Source: Bdellovibrio bacteriovorus
Lineage (GTDB): Bacteria; Bdellovibrionota; Bdellovibrionia; Bdellovibrionales; Bdellovibrionaceae
Assembly: GCF_001592755.1 (NCBI RefSeq)
Contig: NZ_LUKF01000001.1
Span: 98,774 to 162,773, forward strand
Length of the DNA: 64,000 nt
Direction: 5' to 3'
Shown: piece after piece, positions 54,827 through 63,190 of the stretch
Layout of the letters: each line of letters opens with the position of its first letter
Position numbering within the stretch: position 1 is the stretch's first letter
Notes under the pieces: generated by a model
Seen by the model: the letters and a program-made list of their open reading frames with translations, nothing else
Databases searched by the model: none
What the model was told of the DNA's origin: nothing
Translations under genes and position numbers: made by a program

Positions 54827-56382
54827 AGAAATTCGTACTCCTTCCAGAATTCTTGAGTCTGCTCCCAGTGAGGGCAGAGTTCGATGATCTGGTGATCAGC
54901 AAAATTGTTCTCTTCAGGAATATTATGCCATTTCTGATAAGACCAATTCCACATCTTTGCCCATGATTCGAAAGAAATCTGGTGTTTGTTTACGAAAATC
55001 TCTTTATTGAACATGCGGGAGAAAATTTGCCCCCCACCGTTGTTGATGACGACAATACGGAATTTGTTGGCTTCGAGTTGAGAAGTTGCCCAAAGTGACG
55101 ATAAATCATACAGCGCTGTTAAATCTCCAACAAGACACCAGTTTTCCGTCTGTGGAGAGGCCCAACCTAAGAATGTTGAAAGCTGTCCATCAATGCCGTT
55201 AGCACCGCGATTGGCCGCCACTCGCAATGGCATCGCATCGTGAGAAGAACAAGAATCCCATTCACGAATCGGCAAAGAGTTCCCCAAATAAACGGACGCC
55301 CCTTTCATCTTTTTTGAAAGAGAATAAATCAAACCTTGCTCTGACTGCGGATATTTTTCTAAGAGTGCGCGCACGGCTTCAGTTCGAGTGTTGTCTTCGA
55401 TATTAAGCTTCACATTTTCACGATGCACGTGTGTGAATTCGACCTGGCTTAATAAGTCGATCGAGTTGCAATGAAGCACCGGACGACTTAAGCCGGAGAA
55501 GTGATTGAAGCTGATGTTAAACACCGGAATTTCGCGGTACTTGACTTCAAGATCACGCCAGAAACGTGCGGTGGGCACGCCACCGATGCGCAAGACAGAA
55601 TCGCAAAGACCTGAATTTAGAACTCGATGGATCATCTTTTCGCCCGAACGAATTTCAATATCTTTGATATCGGGATGACCGCGCAGACTCGAGATACCTT
55701 CGCAATAAACCGGCGCTTTGTATTGCTTCAAAAATTCGAGCACTGTGGTGTGTGCTTTTTCTGGCAAGATTCCGACGATCACCAAAGGCTTGTGAGAGTT
55801 GATGAAATCTTCAACCTCTTTCAAAGTTCCCAAAGGCAATTGACCTGGCAACTTCGTTCTTTCTGAAACTGAAAATTCAATTTTTGGAACAGGGCCATCG
55901 ATCAGTGGCTCTTCAAAACAGATATTCACGTGAATTGGTTTTTTCCACGAAAGTGACTTGAAAGAGATGTGTGAATTTTCGGCGTCGATATCCAACGCCA
56001 CTTCATTGTAGTAAGAAAAAATTCCGACTTGTTCGATCGTCTGCGGAGCACCTGAGCCACGATAGTGCTTCGGACGATCTGCAGTGACCATGATCAGTGG
56101 CAAAGAAGAATAAGTTCCTTCAACGGCCGCAGGTAAAAGCTCTGCCACCGCCGTTCCCGATGTCGTGATAATGGCAACGGGACGACGAGTGCTTGCGATT
56201 CTTCCCAAAGCGAAGAAAGCGGCCGAGCGCTCTTCGAAGAAAGAATACACTTTCAGATTTTTATTTTCGTCAAGGATGTGAACTAAAGGGCTGTTGCGAG
56301 CTCCGGCACATAAAACAAATTCACGAACACCGGTGTGCACCAGTTCCTGAATGACCTTCGCTGCTAATTCCATGTTTGTCAT
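54814..56382 (-). CDS. menD: SEPHCHC synthase
   Basis: A 522-residue thiamine-diphosphate enzyme that joins 2-oxoglutarate and isochorismate. The N-terminus FVLCAGARNSPLVHIL keeps the S/N substrate-binding region; the TPP Glu region is FFEERSAAFFALGRIA, and the domain has TTSGTAVAELLPAAVEG, NRGANGIDGQLST and LVGDLTALYDLSS. It overlaps menF by 4 bp. Length is slightly below E. coli MenD (about 556). Confidence 0.95.
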   Translation of the reverse strand: MTNMELAAKVIQELVHTGVREFVLCAGARNSPLVHILDENKNLKVYSFFEERSAAFFALGRIASTRRPVAIITTSGTAVAELLPAAVEGTYSSLPLIMVTADRPKHYRGSGAPQTIEQVGIFSYYNEVALDIDAENSHISFKSLSWKKPIHVNICFEEPLIDGPVPKIEFSVSERTKLPGQLPLGTLKEVEDFINSHKPLVIVGILPEKAHTTVLEFLKQYKAPVYCEGISSLRGHPDIKDIEIRSGEKMIHRVLNSGLCDSVLRIGGVPTARFWRDLEVKYREIPVFNISFNHFSGLSRPVLHCNSIDLLSQVEFTHVHRENVKLNIEDNTRTEAVRALLEKYPQSEQGLIYSLSKKMKGASVYLGNSLPIREWDSCSSHDAMPLRVAANRGANGIDGQLSTFLGWASPQTENWCLVGDLTALYDLSSLWATSQLEANKFRIVVINNGGGQIFSRMFNKEIFVNKHQISFESWAKMWNWSYQKWHNIPEENNFADHQIIELCPHWEQTQEFWKEYEFLWKE

Positions 56383-57467
56383 AACTCAAGCCCCAAAATC
56401 TTTCTTACTGATTGGCGTTTTTGAAATACTTCTCGCCACTCTCGTTCCAATTCACTGTCAGCGACGATCCCGCAACCCGAACCAATCATCGCAAGGTTTC
56501 TATTCCACTGCAAATTTCGAATGCCGACAAGGCACAAGGCCTCTTCGCCCGCAAAAACAGCGAAAGGTCCCCCATAAGGTCCGCGGTCGTCTTGCCCTGG
56601 AAGCTCGGCCATCCACTTGTAACCCTGCGCACGTGGAGCCACTCCCAACGCTGGGGTTGGATGCAGATCTTTTATCAAAGAAAGAAACTCGGGTTTTTTA
56701 CGGCAGCGAATCTCGATATCACTTTTTAAGTGATAAAGTGTCGGCAGTTCCACGATGTAAGGCCCGTGAGTTTTCACTTCACCCCAGGGACTTAAGACCT
56801 CTTTGATGTCTTGTAAAACCAGAAGATGCTCTTGCATCTCTTTCGCGTCCTTCAAAAGAGAATTCCGTTCGGAAGCCTCACTCTTCGGGCAAGTACCAGC
56901 CAGAGCCATGGTTTTTAAAATTCCATGTGAATAGTCAAAAAGTGTTTCTGGAGTCGCCCCTAAAACACCCTGCCCGTTCTGCCAAAGTCCATAGACGTAA
57001 AGAGTCGGCGGAGCTTTCAAAAGATTCAAAATCATTTGCGCTCGCTCCGTAGCCGTCACGGTTTGTGTTGATCTAGAAAACACGACGGGAACGGCCTTTT
57101 GAATTTCGTTATTGCGAATGCGATTTTGAATGACTGTCAGAGCTTGCGCGAAGTCTTCTTTTTGGGGCTCTTCCCAAGAAGCTTTCATTACGGGGACCTC
57201 AGAAGACGGATGTTGAGCCAAGTAAGCCTCACAATGAAGGCGCATGTCTTCGGTCGAGAGACGGTAAGTTTTCGCTCCCCGCAAGGGTTTGCTTGAGCCT
57301 AGATCATAGAAATCAGGGCAAAATACTGTAATTTCATCACTATTCGCGTCGGAAGCAGGCTGAAAAGGACCTTCAATAAGAATCCATTGATCCTTATGGC
57401 GCAAGAGGGCCCCTGCCTCCAAAAAGTTTGTAATGCCTGAGAGCGTTATGCTATTCTGCCGTTCCAC
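56379..57467 (-). CDS. menF: Isochorismate synthase
   Basis: A 362-residue chorismate-utilising enzyme. The C-terminal domain has LGATPETLFDY, TMALAGTCPKS, HLKSDIEIRCRKK, LHPTPALGVAPR, GPYGGPFAVF and IGSGCGIVADSELEREW, with the conserved magnesium- and chorismate-binding acids. It is shorter than E. coli MenF. The start is a GTG at 57467 with no ribosome site, only 15 bp from the divergent DAHP synthase gene. In context with menD and menH it supplies menaquinone rather than a siderophore. Confidence 0.92.
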   Translation of the reverse strand: MERQNSITLSGITNFLEAGALLRHKDQWILIEGPFQPASDANSDEITVFCPDFYDLGSSKPLRGAKTYRLSTEDMRLHCEAYLAQHPSSEVPVMKASWEEPQKEDFAQALTVIQNRIRNNEIQKAVPVVFSRSTQTVTATERAQMILNLLKAPPTLYVYGLWQNGQGVLGATPETLFDYSHGILKTMALAGTCPKSEASERNSLLKDAKEMQEHLLVLQDIKEVLSPWGEVKTHGPYIVELPTLYHLKSDIEIRCRKKPEFLSLIKDLHPTPALGVAPRAQGYKWMAELPGQDDRGPYGGPFAVFAGEEALCLVGIRNLQWNRNLAMIGSGCGIVADSELEREWREVFQKRQSVRKILGLEL

Positions 57468-57482
57468 TAGAGAAGTCGTATT

Positions 57483-58316
57483 ATGGAAATGCTAACTATG
57501 CAAACAACTCCCTCAACCCAAATCGTCAATGTCGGCGGATATGATATCGGCGGACCACAGTTCACTGTGATCGCTGGTCCTTGCTCGATCGAAAGTTACG
57601 AGCAATTCATGGAAACCGCAAAAGGCGTTAAATCTTCAGGCGCGCACATTCTTCGTGGCGGCATCTGGAAAATGCGCACGTCTTCAAAAGCCTTCCAAGG
57701 TTTGGGTTCTTCATCCTTCGATTTTATCAAAGCTGTTTGCAAAGAGACAAACATGAGCCTGATTTCTGAAGTCACAGATGCTCGTCAAATCGAAGAAATC
57801 TATGACATCGTAGAATGCTTCCAAGTCGGTTCTCGCAACATGCACAACTACTCTTTGCTTAAAGAGTTGGGCATGCAAAAAAAACCCGTGATGTTGAAAC
57901 GTGGTTTCGCCGCTTTGATTGAAGAGTGGGTGAAAGCCGCTGAATACATCACAAACGGTGGCAACCCGAACGTGATCCTTTGCGAACGCGGTATCCGCAC
58001 TTTCGAAACAGCGACACGCAACACGCTAGATATCAACGCCGTAGCTTTCGCAAAAAGAAATACACATCTTCCAGTGATCGTCGATCCTTCTCACGCTGTC
58101 GGCATTCGCGCTCTTGTGCCAGATTTAGCTTACGCCGCGGCGGCAGTAGGGGCTGACGGTATCATCGTTGAAGTACATCCTCGCCCGGCAGAAGCTCTTT
58201 CTGACGGCATGCAAGCTCTGACTTTGGATGATTTCAAACACATGATGAACAAGATGGATAAAATCTTGAAAGCCGTCGACAGACCTCTTCACAAGGTAGA
58301 GCTTTATGCAAACTAA
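57483..58316 (+). CDS. aroF: 3-deoxy-7-phosphoheptulonate (DAHP) synthase
   Basis: A 277-residue first enzyme of the shikimate pathway, of the short type related to KDO8P synthase and lacking an added regulatory domain. VIAGPCSIESYEQF, LRGGIWKMRTS, QVGSRNMHNYSLLKELG, PVMLKRGFAAL, LCERGIRTFETATRN and IVDPSHAVG are all present. The start is unsettled among ATG 57483, 57489 and 57498, none with a clear ribosome site. It overlaps menG by 11 bp. Confidence 0.95.
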   Translation: MEMLTMQTTPSTQIVNVGGYDIGGPQFTVIAGPCSIESYEQFMETAKGVKSSGAHILRGGIWKMRTSSKAFQGLGSSSFDFIKAVCKETNMSLISEVTDARQIEEIYDIVECFQVGSRNMHNYSLLKELGMQKKPVMLKRGFAALIEEWVKAAEYITNGGNPNVILCERGIRTFETATRNTLDINAVAFAKRNTHLPVIVDPSHAVGIRALVPDLAYAAAAVGADGIIVEVHPRPAEALSDGMQALTLDDFKHMMNKMDKILKAVDRPLHKVELYAN

Positions 58317-59016
58317 ACATTCTCCAAATCCAGAAGTGATTCGCAGCATGTTCTCTAAAGTCGCAGCGAACTACGACAAAGGGAACAATGTCTTGTCGAT
58401 GGGCATCCATCACCTTTGGAGAAAAAAATTAGTTAAGTACAGCGGCGCTAAAGCCGGCGACAAAGTCCTAGACTGCGCCACAGGCACAGGCGACTTAGCC
58501 ATCGAATTCAAAAAAACCGTAGGAACGGGTGACGTTGTAGGAACAGACTTCTGCGCCGAAATGTTAATCCCCGCTCCAGGCAAAGCCAAAGAACGCGGCC
58601 TAGAAATCAAATTCGAACAAGCCGACGTAACTCAACTTCAATACGCCGATAACTCTTTCGATATCAGCAGCATCTCTTTCGGAATCCGCAACGTAGGTGA
58701 CCCAGTAAAAGGCCTGAAAGAAATGGCAAGAGTGGTGAAACCCGGCGGCCAAGTGATGGTCCTAGAATTCGGCCAAGTAAATCTGCCCATCTTCGGCGCC
58801 ATCTACAATTTCTACTCACAAAACATCCTACCCAAAATAGGAGGCCTAGTAACAGGCCAAGGCGAAGCCTACGAATACCTACAAAAATCTTCAGCAGCCT
58901 TCCCCTGCCGAGAAGGCTTCCTAGATCTAATGAAAGAAACAAACTCTTTCGAAAAAATGGAATACATCAGCCTGACCGGCGGAATAGCCTACATCTACAA
59001 AGGCACCGTAAAATAA
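58306..59016 (+). CDS. menG: Demethylmenaquinone methyltransferase
   Basis: A 236-residue UbiE/MenG enzyme that methylates demethylmenaquinone with SAM. MFSKVAANYDKGNNVLSMG, VLDCATGTGDLAIEFKK, GTDFCAEML, ISFGIRNVGDP and LEFGQVN are the family motifs. From about 58450 onward the gene uses codons ending in A or C (cta, gta, ata, gcc) far more than its neighbours, which may mark a recombined part. It is the last step of the pathway begun by menF. Confidence 0.95.
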   Translation: MQTKHSPNPEVIRSMFSKVAANYDKGNNVLSMGIHHLWRKKLVKYSGAKAGDKVLDCATGTGDLAIEFKKTVGTGDVVGTDFCAEMLIPAPGKAKERGLEIKFEQADVTQLQYADNSFDISSISFGIRNVGDPVKGLKEMARVVKPGGQVMVLEFGQVNLPIFGAIYNFYSQNILPKIGGLVTGQGEAYEYLQKSSAAFPCREGFLDLMKETNSFEKMEYISLTGGIAYIYKGTVK

Positions 59017-59111
59017 CGGAAGATTTCATTTAGCAGTGCATATGGACTAACGTCTATATTTGTCACTATACTTCCTAATGTGATGAAGGTATTAGATAAT
59101 AGACTTGAGGT

Positions 59112-59843
59112 GTGAACTTGGAGAATAAACTTAAGAATCCTCCTATCATAGAAGCTATTGTAGATTTTATTTTCGAAAATAATTTTGACCCAAAATCTTA
59201 CACCTTAATGTGCAATTACCTTAAGCCTTTGTCGGAACGTTCTGAACGGATACAAAATTATCAAATTCAGGTTGGCGCAGAAGAAAATTCCGTACCACAA
59301 GTTAAGAAAGCCGAAGGCCAAGGCCAGAGATATTTTTTTGAATCAGGAAAGTATGTAATCACAATTAAGGACAACGGCATCACTTTCGGGAGGCTTAAAC
59401 CTTACTCAAGCTTCGTAGACTTTAGAAACTGGATTGAATCAAATCTAAGGAAATTACCACTTCCTTCTGAGCTTAAAGTTCTTCGTGTGGGTGTGAGGTA
59501 CATTAATTCATTTAGCGTACCATCTTCGTCTAGCTACGCTAGAGATTATCTTTTCAACATTCCACCTAGTCCTCCGGGTTTAGATGAATTTCCCATCGAC
59601 TTCGTTAGTCGCATTTCAGTGCCCATTCCTGATCTCGCAGCCATGAGCATATTGACTCAAACCTGGAATCCGGCTTCTAATCCAAAAGAGAGCAGTGTTA
59701 CCATTGACATCGATGTTTTTCGACTTTTTGAAAAAAGCCAGCCGATATCAGATACTTGGGATACAATTTTAGGATTGAAAGCTAAACTTAATAGTATATT
59801 CTTCCGAACAGTAACAAAAAGAACATTGGATACCTTTCTATGA
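59112..59843 (+). CDS. TIGR04255-like protein of unknown function
   Basis: A 243-residue protein. The start NPPIIEAIVDFIF and the segments YVITIKDNGITFGRLKPYSSF and VGVRYINSF match the pattern of the sporadically distributed TIGR04255 family as I recall it. No signal peptide or membrane helix. The start is GTG 59112 or, with better ribosome spacing, TTG 59118. First gene of an A+T-rich cassette of three overlapping genes that interrupts the menaquinone cluster. Function unknown. Confidence 0.8.
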   Translation: MNLENKLKNPPIIEAIVDFIFENNFDPKSYTLMCNYLKPLSERSERIQNYQIQVGAEENSVPQVKKAEGQGQRYFFESGKYVITIKDNGITFGRLKPYSSFVDFRNWIESNLRKLPLPSELKVLRVGVRYINSFSVPSSSSYARDYLFNIPPSPPGLDEFPIDFVSRISVPIPDLAAMSILTQTWNPASNPKESSVTIDIDVFRLFEKSQPISDTWDTILGLKAKLNSIFFRTVTKRTLDTFL

Positions 59844-60310
59844 CATATAATTTTGATTATGAAGTTGGAAGCCCCAGCGTAACTCGCCCCGCAGCTATGT
59901 TCGCTATTGTTGTCGACAAAGATAAATCCACCGCGTTCACCACTGACGCAAAAGAAGCTTTAGTAGAAGAAGTTGAGCATTTTTGGCGAGAAAATACCTC
60001 CGGCCAATCGGATAATTTTGATACTCCGGTATCTTATTTGACGTACTCTAACGCACTATTTTTTCTTCGATTATTACCTCTTGCGCAATTACCTCAAGAA
60101 GTTTTACCCATCTCAGAGGACGGTTTTTTGTCCTTCGAATGGAACAATCAGGATGGAAGATCTCTATCTATAGTTATTGCTGATGAAAAACTCTTTTTCG
60201 CAGCTCTGTTAAACAATGGTAGCCGCCTGAAAGGTTCTGCTCAGTTCGATGGAATTAAAATCCCCACGCATGTTGTTGATGCCATTAAATCCACATTGAA
60301 CAATGAATAG
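59840..60310 (+). CDS. Unknown protein, cassette gene 2
   Basis: A 156-residue soluble, acidic protein with no recognised motif. An N-terminal third is polar, the middle contains helix-like FWREN and FFLRLLPLAQLP, and a C-terminal beta-rich part has SIVIADEKLFFAALLN. It overlaps the TIGR04255-like gene (ATGA) and the following gene (8 bp), which indicates one translationally coupled operon. Confidence 0.7.
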   Translation: MTYNFDYEVGSPSVTRPAAMFAIVVDKDKSTAFTTDAKEALVEEVEHFWRENTSGQSDNFDTPVSYLTYSNALFFLRLLPLAQLPQEVLPISEDGFLSFEWNNQDGRSLSIVIADEKLFFAALLNNGSRLKGSAQFDGIKIPTHVVDAIKSTLNNE

Positions 60311-60746
60311 TACACAGCCGGCACTAGTAGGTGATACGGAAAATATTAATAGATATATTTTCTCTAGTTCCCACTATAATCAAAACAGAGCAAAGTGGCC
60401 TGCGTTTAAGCCTTATCAGTCGGAAGTCTCTGTGATGAGAGTTCAAGGCTTGAATTATGATCAAATTAAGCAAATAGGTATCGAATTTGTTGGCGTTGGC
60501 AGGGGAAAACCACCAAAAGCTTGGGTAGAATTTAAGGCTCTAGAAGTAAGAGTTTTAGAATATCCAGATAAAAAGAAATTGTCACTAGATGTAATTCCAG
60601 AAACTACTCATCATAATCGTCACGCAAACATTAAAGATTTATCGAAACAAAACTACGAAGATTGGGTAGAAGAAGCGAAAATTCTCGCTGAGAAAATACC
60701 AATGACTCTATTTGAAATTCCTGAAACCACCCCTTCTGAAAGTTGA
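60303..60746 (+). CDS. Unknown protein, cassette gene 3
   Basis: A 147-residue soluble protein, basic in the middle. Segments such as YDQIKQIGIEFVGVGRGKPPK and WVEFKALEVRVLEYPDKK suggest a small alpha/beta fold. A His-rich turn (ETTHHNRHANI) follows. No family recognised. It ends the three-gene operon; an A+T-rich gap of about 135 bp follows. Confidence 0.7.
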   Translation: MNSTQPALVGDTENINRYIFSSSHYNQNRAKWPAFKPYQSEVSVMRVQGLNYDQIKQIGIEFVGVGRGKPPKAWVEFKALEVRVLEYPDKKKLSLDVIPETTHHNRHANIKDLSKQNYEDWVEEAKILAEKIPMTLFEIPETTPSES

Positions 60747-60881
60747 AAAATTATTTCTTTCACAGCTTAATTAAAATATCTCGCTTAAGTGGCCACAAGC
60801 TATTGCATTATAAGTAACAAGCTACCCCGTTGACCGTAAAAGGCCCCAGCGTAAATCCGTCGCTCGAAGCGAAAACCCAAT

Positions 60882-61127
60882 CTAAGGCCGAAGCGAAGTC
60901 TCAGAAGAGGAAGCAAGAAGACGAAGAGGCTCAACACGAACTCCGATATGAGGCGCGCGGCCTTCAAGACTAAGAAGCTCGTCATAAAAAGCCCGAACCT
61001 CAAGCCGTGTTGGAATCACCATTTCAGGTTCTGGTGGTGTAGGATCCGGAACATTCTTCTTCGTAGGACATCCCCAGATGCCCAATCCCAAAGAGCCAGT
61101 GATAAGAAGAATGAGTGCGAGTTTCAT
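60882..61127 (-). CDS. Small lipoprotein
   Basis: An 81-residue protein. A short hydrophobic helix ends in the lipobox-like I-W-G-C near residue 20, followed by a Pro/Glu-rich linker (PDPTPPEPEM). GGAGGAAA upstream of the ATG supports it. No further domain is recognised; the short length makes it either a small envelope anchor or the remnant of a longer gene. Confidence 0.6.
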   Translation of the reverse strand: MKLALILLITGSLGLGIWGCPTKKNVPDPTPPEPEMVIPTRLEVRAFYDELLSLEGRAPHIGVRVEPLRLLASSSETSLRP

Positions 61128-61253
61128 ACGTCCATTTTCCTCCGGTTCATTTGTAGGAGGAACTTGTATTCGTGCAGAAACCCTAAGAACATCCCCGTTT
61201 ATAAATACATCGTAATAAACAGGGATGTCTGGTTGGTCTAATTCATGAGAAAA

Positions 61254-62153
61254 TTAGTAATGCCAAGGGAACTTTTTGAAATCTTTGGGACGTTTTTCAA
61301 CGAAAGAATTGCGACCTTCGACGGCTTCTTCAGTGCCGTAAGCAAGGCGAGTGGCCTCTCCGGCAAACAATTGCTGGCCCACCAAACCATCGTCAATCAA
61401 GTTGAATCCATACTTCAACATGCGCATCGCCGTTGGAGATTTTGAATTCATTTCGTAAGCCCATTCCAATGCGACTTTTTCTAGGTCTTTATGAGGGATA
61501 ACGGCGTTGACCATGCCCATATCAAAAGCTTCCTGCGCTGAATAGTTGCGACCTAAGAAGAAGATTTCACGCGCACGCTTTTGCCCCACCATGCGAGCAA
61601 GATAAGCAGAACCATAACCGCTATCAAAGCTCGCGACATCTGGGTCGGTTTGTTTGAAAATGGCATGTTCTTGTGAAGCCAAAGTCAGGTCACAGACCAC
61701 GTGCAAAGAATGTCCACCACCTACCGACCAGCCTGGCACAACCGCCATCACGATCTTCGGCATGAAACGAATCAAGCGTTGAACTTCAAGGATATGCAAA
61801 CGACCCAGGCGTGCTAGATCCATTTTACCAACCGCTTCTTTTTCTTCATACTTGTAGCCGTCTTTGCCACGAATACGCTGGTCACCGCCAGAACAGAAAG
61901 CCCAGCCGCCATCTTTAGGTGAAGGACCATTTCCAGTGATAATAACGACACCGACATCCGCTGTGATACGTGCGTGCTCTAAAGCAGTGTAAAGTTCATC
62001 CACGGTTTGTGGGCGAAAAGCATTGCGCACTTCAGGGCGATTGAAGGCGATACGAACTGTGCCCTGATCTTTAGCGCGGTGATAAGTGATGTCTTTGAAT
62101 TTAAAACCAGGAACTTCAGTCCACCATTCGGGATTGAAAATATCGGAAACCAT
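61254..62153 (-). CDS. menB: 1,4-dihydroxy-2-naphthoyl-CoA synthase
   Basis: A 299-residue crotonase-fold enzyme closing the naphthoquinone ring. AFNRPEVRNAFRPQTVDEL, WAFCSGGDQRIRG, VVPGWSVGGGHSLHVVCDL and FKQTDPDVASFDSGYGSAYL match MenB closely, with the ring-closing Asp region. It is shifted from the other men genes by the inserted cassette. It lies directly downstream of aroC (11-bp gap), whose product chorismate feeds MenF. Confidence 0.97.
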   Translation of the reverse strand: MVSDIFNPEWWTEVPGFKFKDITYHRAKDQGTVRIAFNRPEVRNAFRPQTVDELYTALEHARITADVGVVIITGNGPSPKDGGWAFCSGGDQRIRGKDGYKYEEKEAVGKMDLARLGRLHILEVQRLIRFMPKIVMAVVPGWSVGGGHSLHVVCDLTLASQEHAIFKQTDPDVASFDSGYGSAYLARMVGQKRAREIFFLGRNYSAQEAFDMGMVNAVIPHKDLEKVALEWAYEMNSKSPTAMRMLKYGFNLIDDGLVGQQLFAGEATRLAYGTEEAVEGRNSFVEKRPKDFKKFPWHY

Positions 62154-62164
62154 TTTTACCTCGA

Positions 62165-63190
62165 TTAGATACGATCTGTTTTAGACCACAGCCAGTGATC
62201 TGCCAATACCAACCATGTCATCGCCTCTAGCACCGGAATGGCGCGAGTGACAATACAAGGATCATGACGACCCTTCTTTGCTACATCCAAAATGGAGCTT
62301 GTTGGTTTAAAAGACACTTTTAATAAAATACTCTCGCCTGTCGAAATGCCGCCGCGGATGCCGCCGTAAGCTTCTTGAGTCCCTTGGTGAAATTCGGTGC
62401 CTTTCACCTCAGCAGATTCAAAGCCCAGGCCTAATTCGAAGCCATTCGTTGCGCCAACGCTTAAAAAGGCTTGAGCCAGATCTGATTTCAATTTGTGAAA
62501 CACGGGTTGCCCCAAGTACGCCGGTGGATTTTCGATGAGAATCTCAGCAACTCCTCCGTAACTGTCTCCAGATTCCTGAGCGGACTTTAAAAGCTCCGCC
62601 ACTTCGACATCTCGATTCGAGGGAAAGCGCGCCTGGAATGAATCAATATTTTTCGAAGGAACTTGCACACGCTCATCCGGCGTTAAAGAAAAAGGCCCAA
62701 TTTGCGAGGCGTAGCCCATCACACGAGTTTTCGGCGACGTTTCTTTTAGAAGCATTTGTGCTACGGCCCCTGCCATCACGCGCGAAACAGTTTCTCTTCC
62801 TGAAGAGCGACCACCGCCGCGATGATCACTGTGACCAAACTTATTCCGCCACATATCATCGGCATGGCCGGCGCGCGGGCTGTTTTTGATTTCTTTATAA
62901 TCTTGAGAGCGAGCATCTTGATTACGCACGATGATCGCAATCGGAGTTCCTAAAGTTTTTTCTTCAAACACACCGCTCAGTACTTCGGGGGCATCTGCCT
63001 CCTGACGACCCGAAACGATTTGTCCTGAGCCATGATGGCCGGGACGACGACGTTCCAATTCTTTTTTAAGAATTTCTGAATCAAAGCGGACTCCCGCAGG
63101 GCATCCATCAATGACAACGCCTAAAGCCGTGCCGTGGCTTTCACCGAAGCTCGTGATGACGAAGCGAGATCCAAACTGACTTGCGCTCAT
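62165..63190 (-). CDS. aroC: Chorismate synthase
   Basis: A 341-residue FMN enzyme that makes chorismate from EPSP. GESHGTALGVVIDGCPAG, RRPGHHGSGQIVSGRQEAD, the HSDHRGGGRSSGRETVSRV segment and GGIRGGISTGE are conserved. The start overlaps the aroE-like stop by 4 bp, forming an aroE-aroC-menB operon. Confidence 0.97.
   Translation of the reverse strand: MSASQFGSRFVITSFGESHGTALGVVIDGCPAGVRFDSEILKKELERRRPGHHGSGQIVSGRQEADAPEVLSGVFEEKTLGTPIAIIVRNQDARSQDYKEIKNSPRAGHADDMWRNKFGHSDHRGGGRSSGRETVSRVMAGAVAQMLLKETSPKTRVMGYASQIGPFSLTPDERVQVPSKNIDSFQARFPSNRDVEVAELLKSAQESGDSYGGVAEILIENPPAYLGQPVFHKLKSDLAQAFLSVGATNGFELGLGFESAEVKGTEFHQGTQEAYGGIRGGISTGESILLKVSFKPTSSILDVAKKGRHDPCIVTRAIPVLEAMTWLVLADHWLWSKTDRI

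Noticed and set aside
58664-58942. 92-codon Leu/Gly/Arg-rich frame opposite menG
   Set aside because: It is the antisense reading of the A/C-ending codon tract in menG and lacks a ribosome site.
60800-61003. 67-codon hydrophobic frame overlapping the small lipoprotein gene
   Set aside because: It is out of frame with the better supported lipoprotein, lacks a ribosome site and has simple Leu/Arg/Phe composition.
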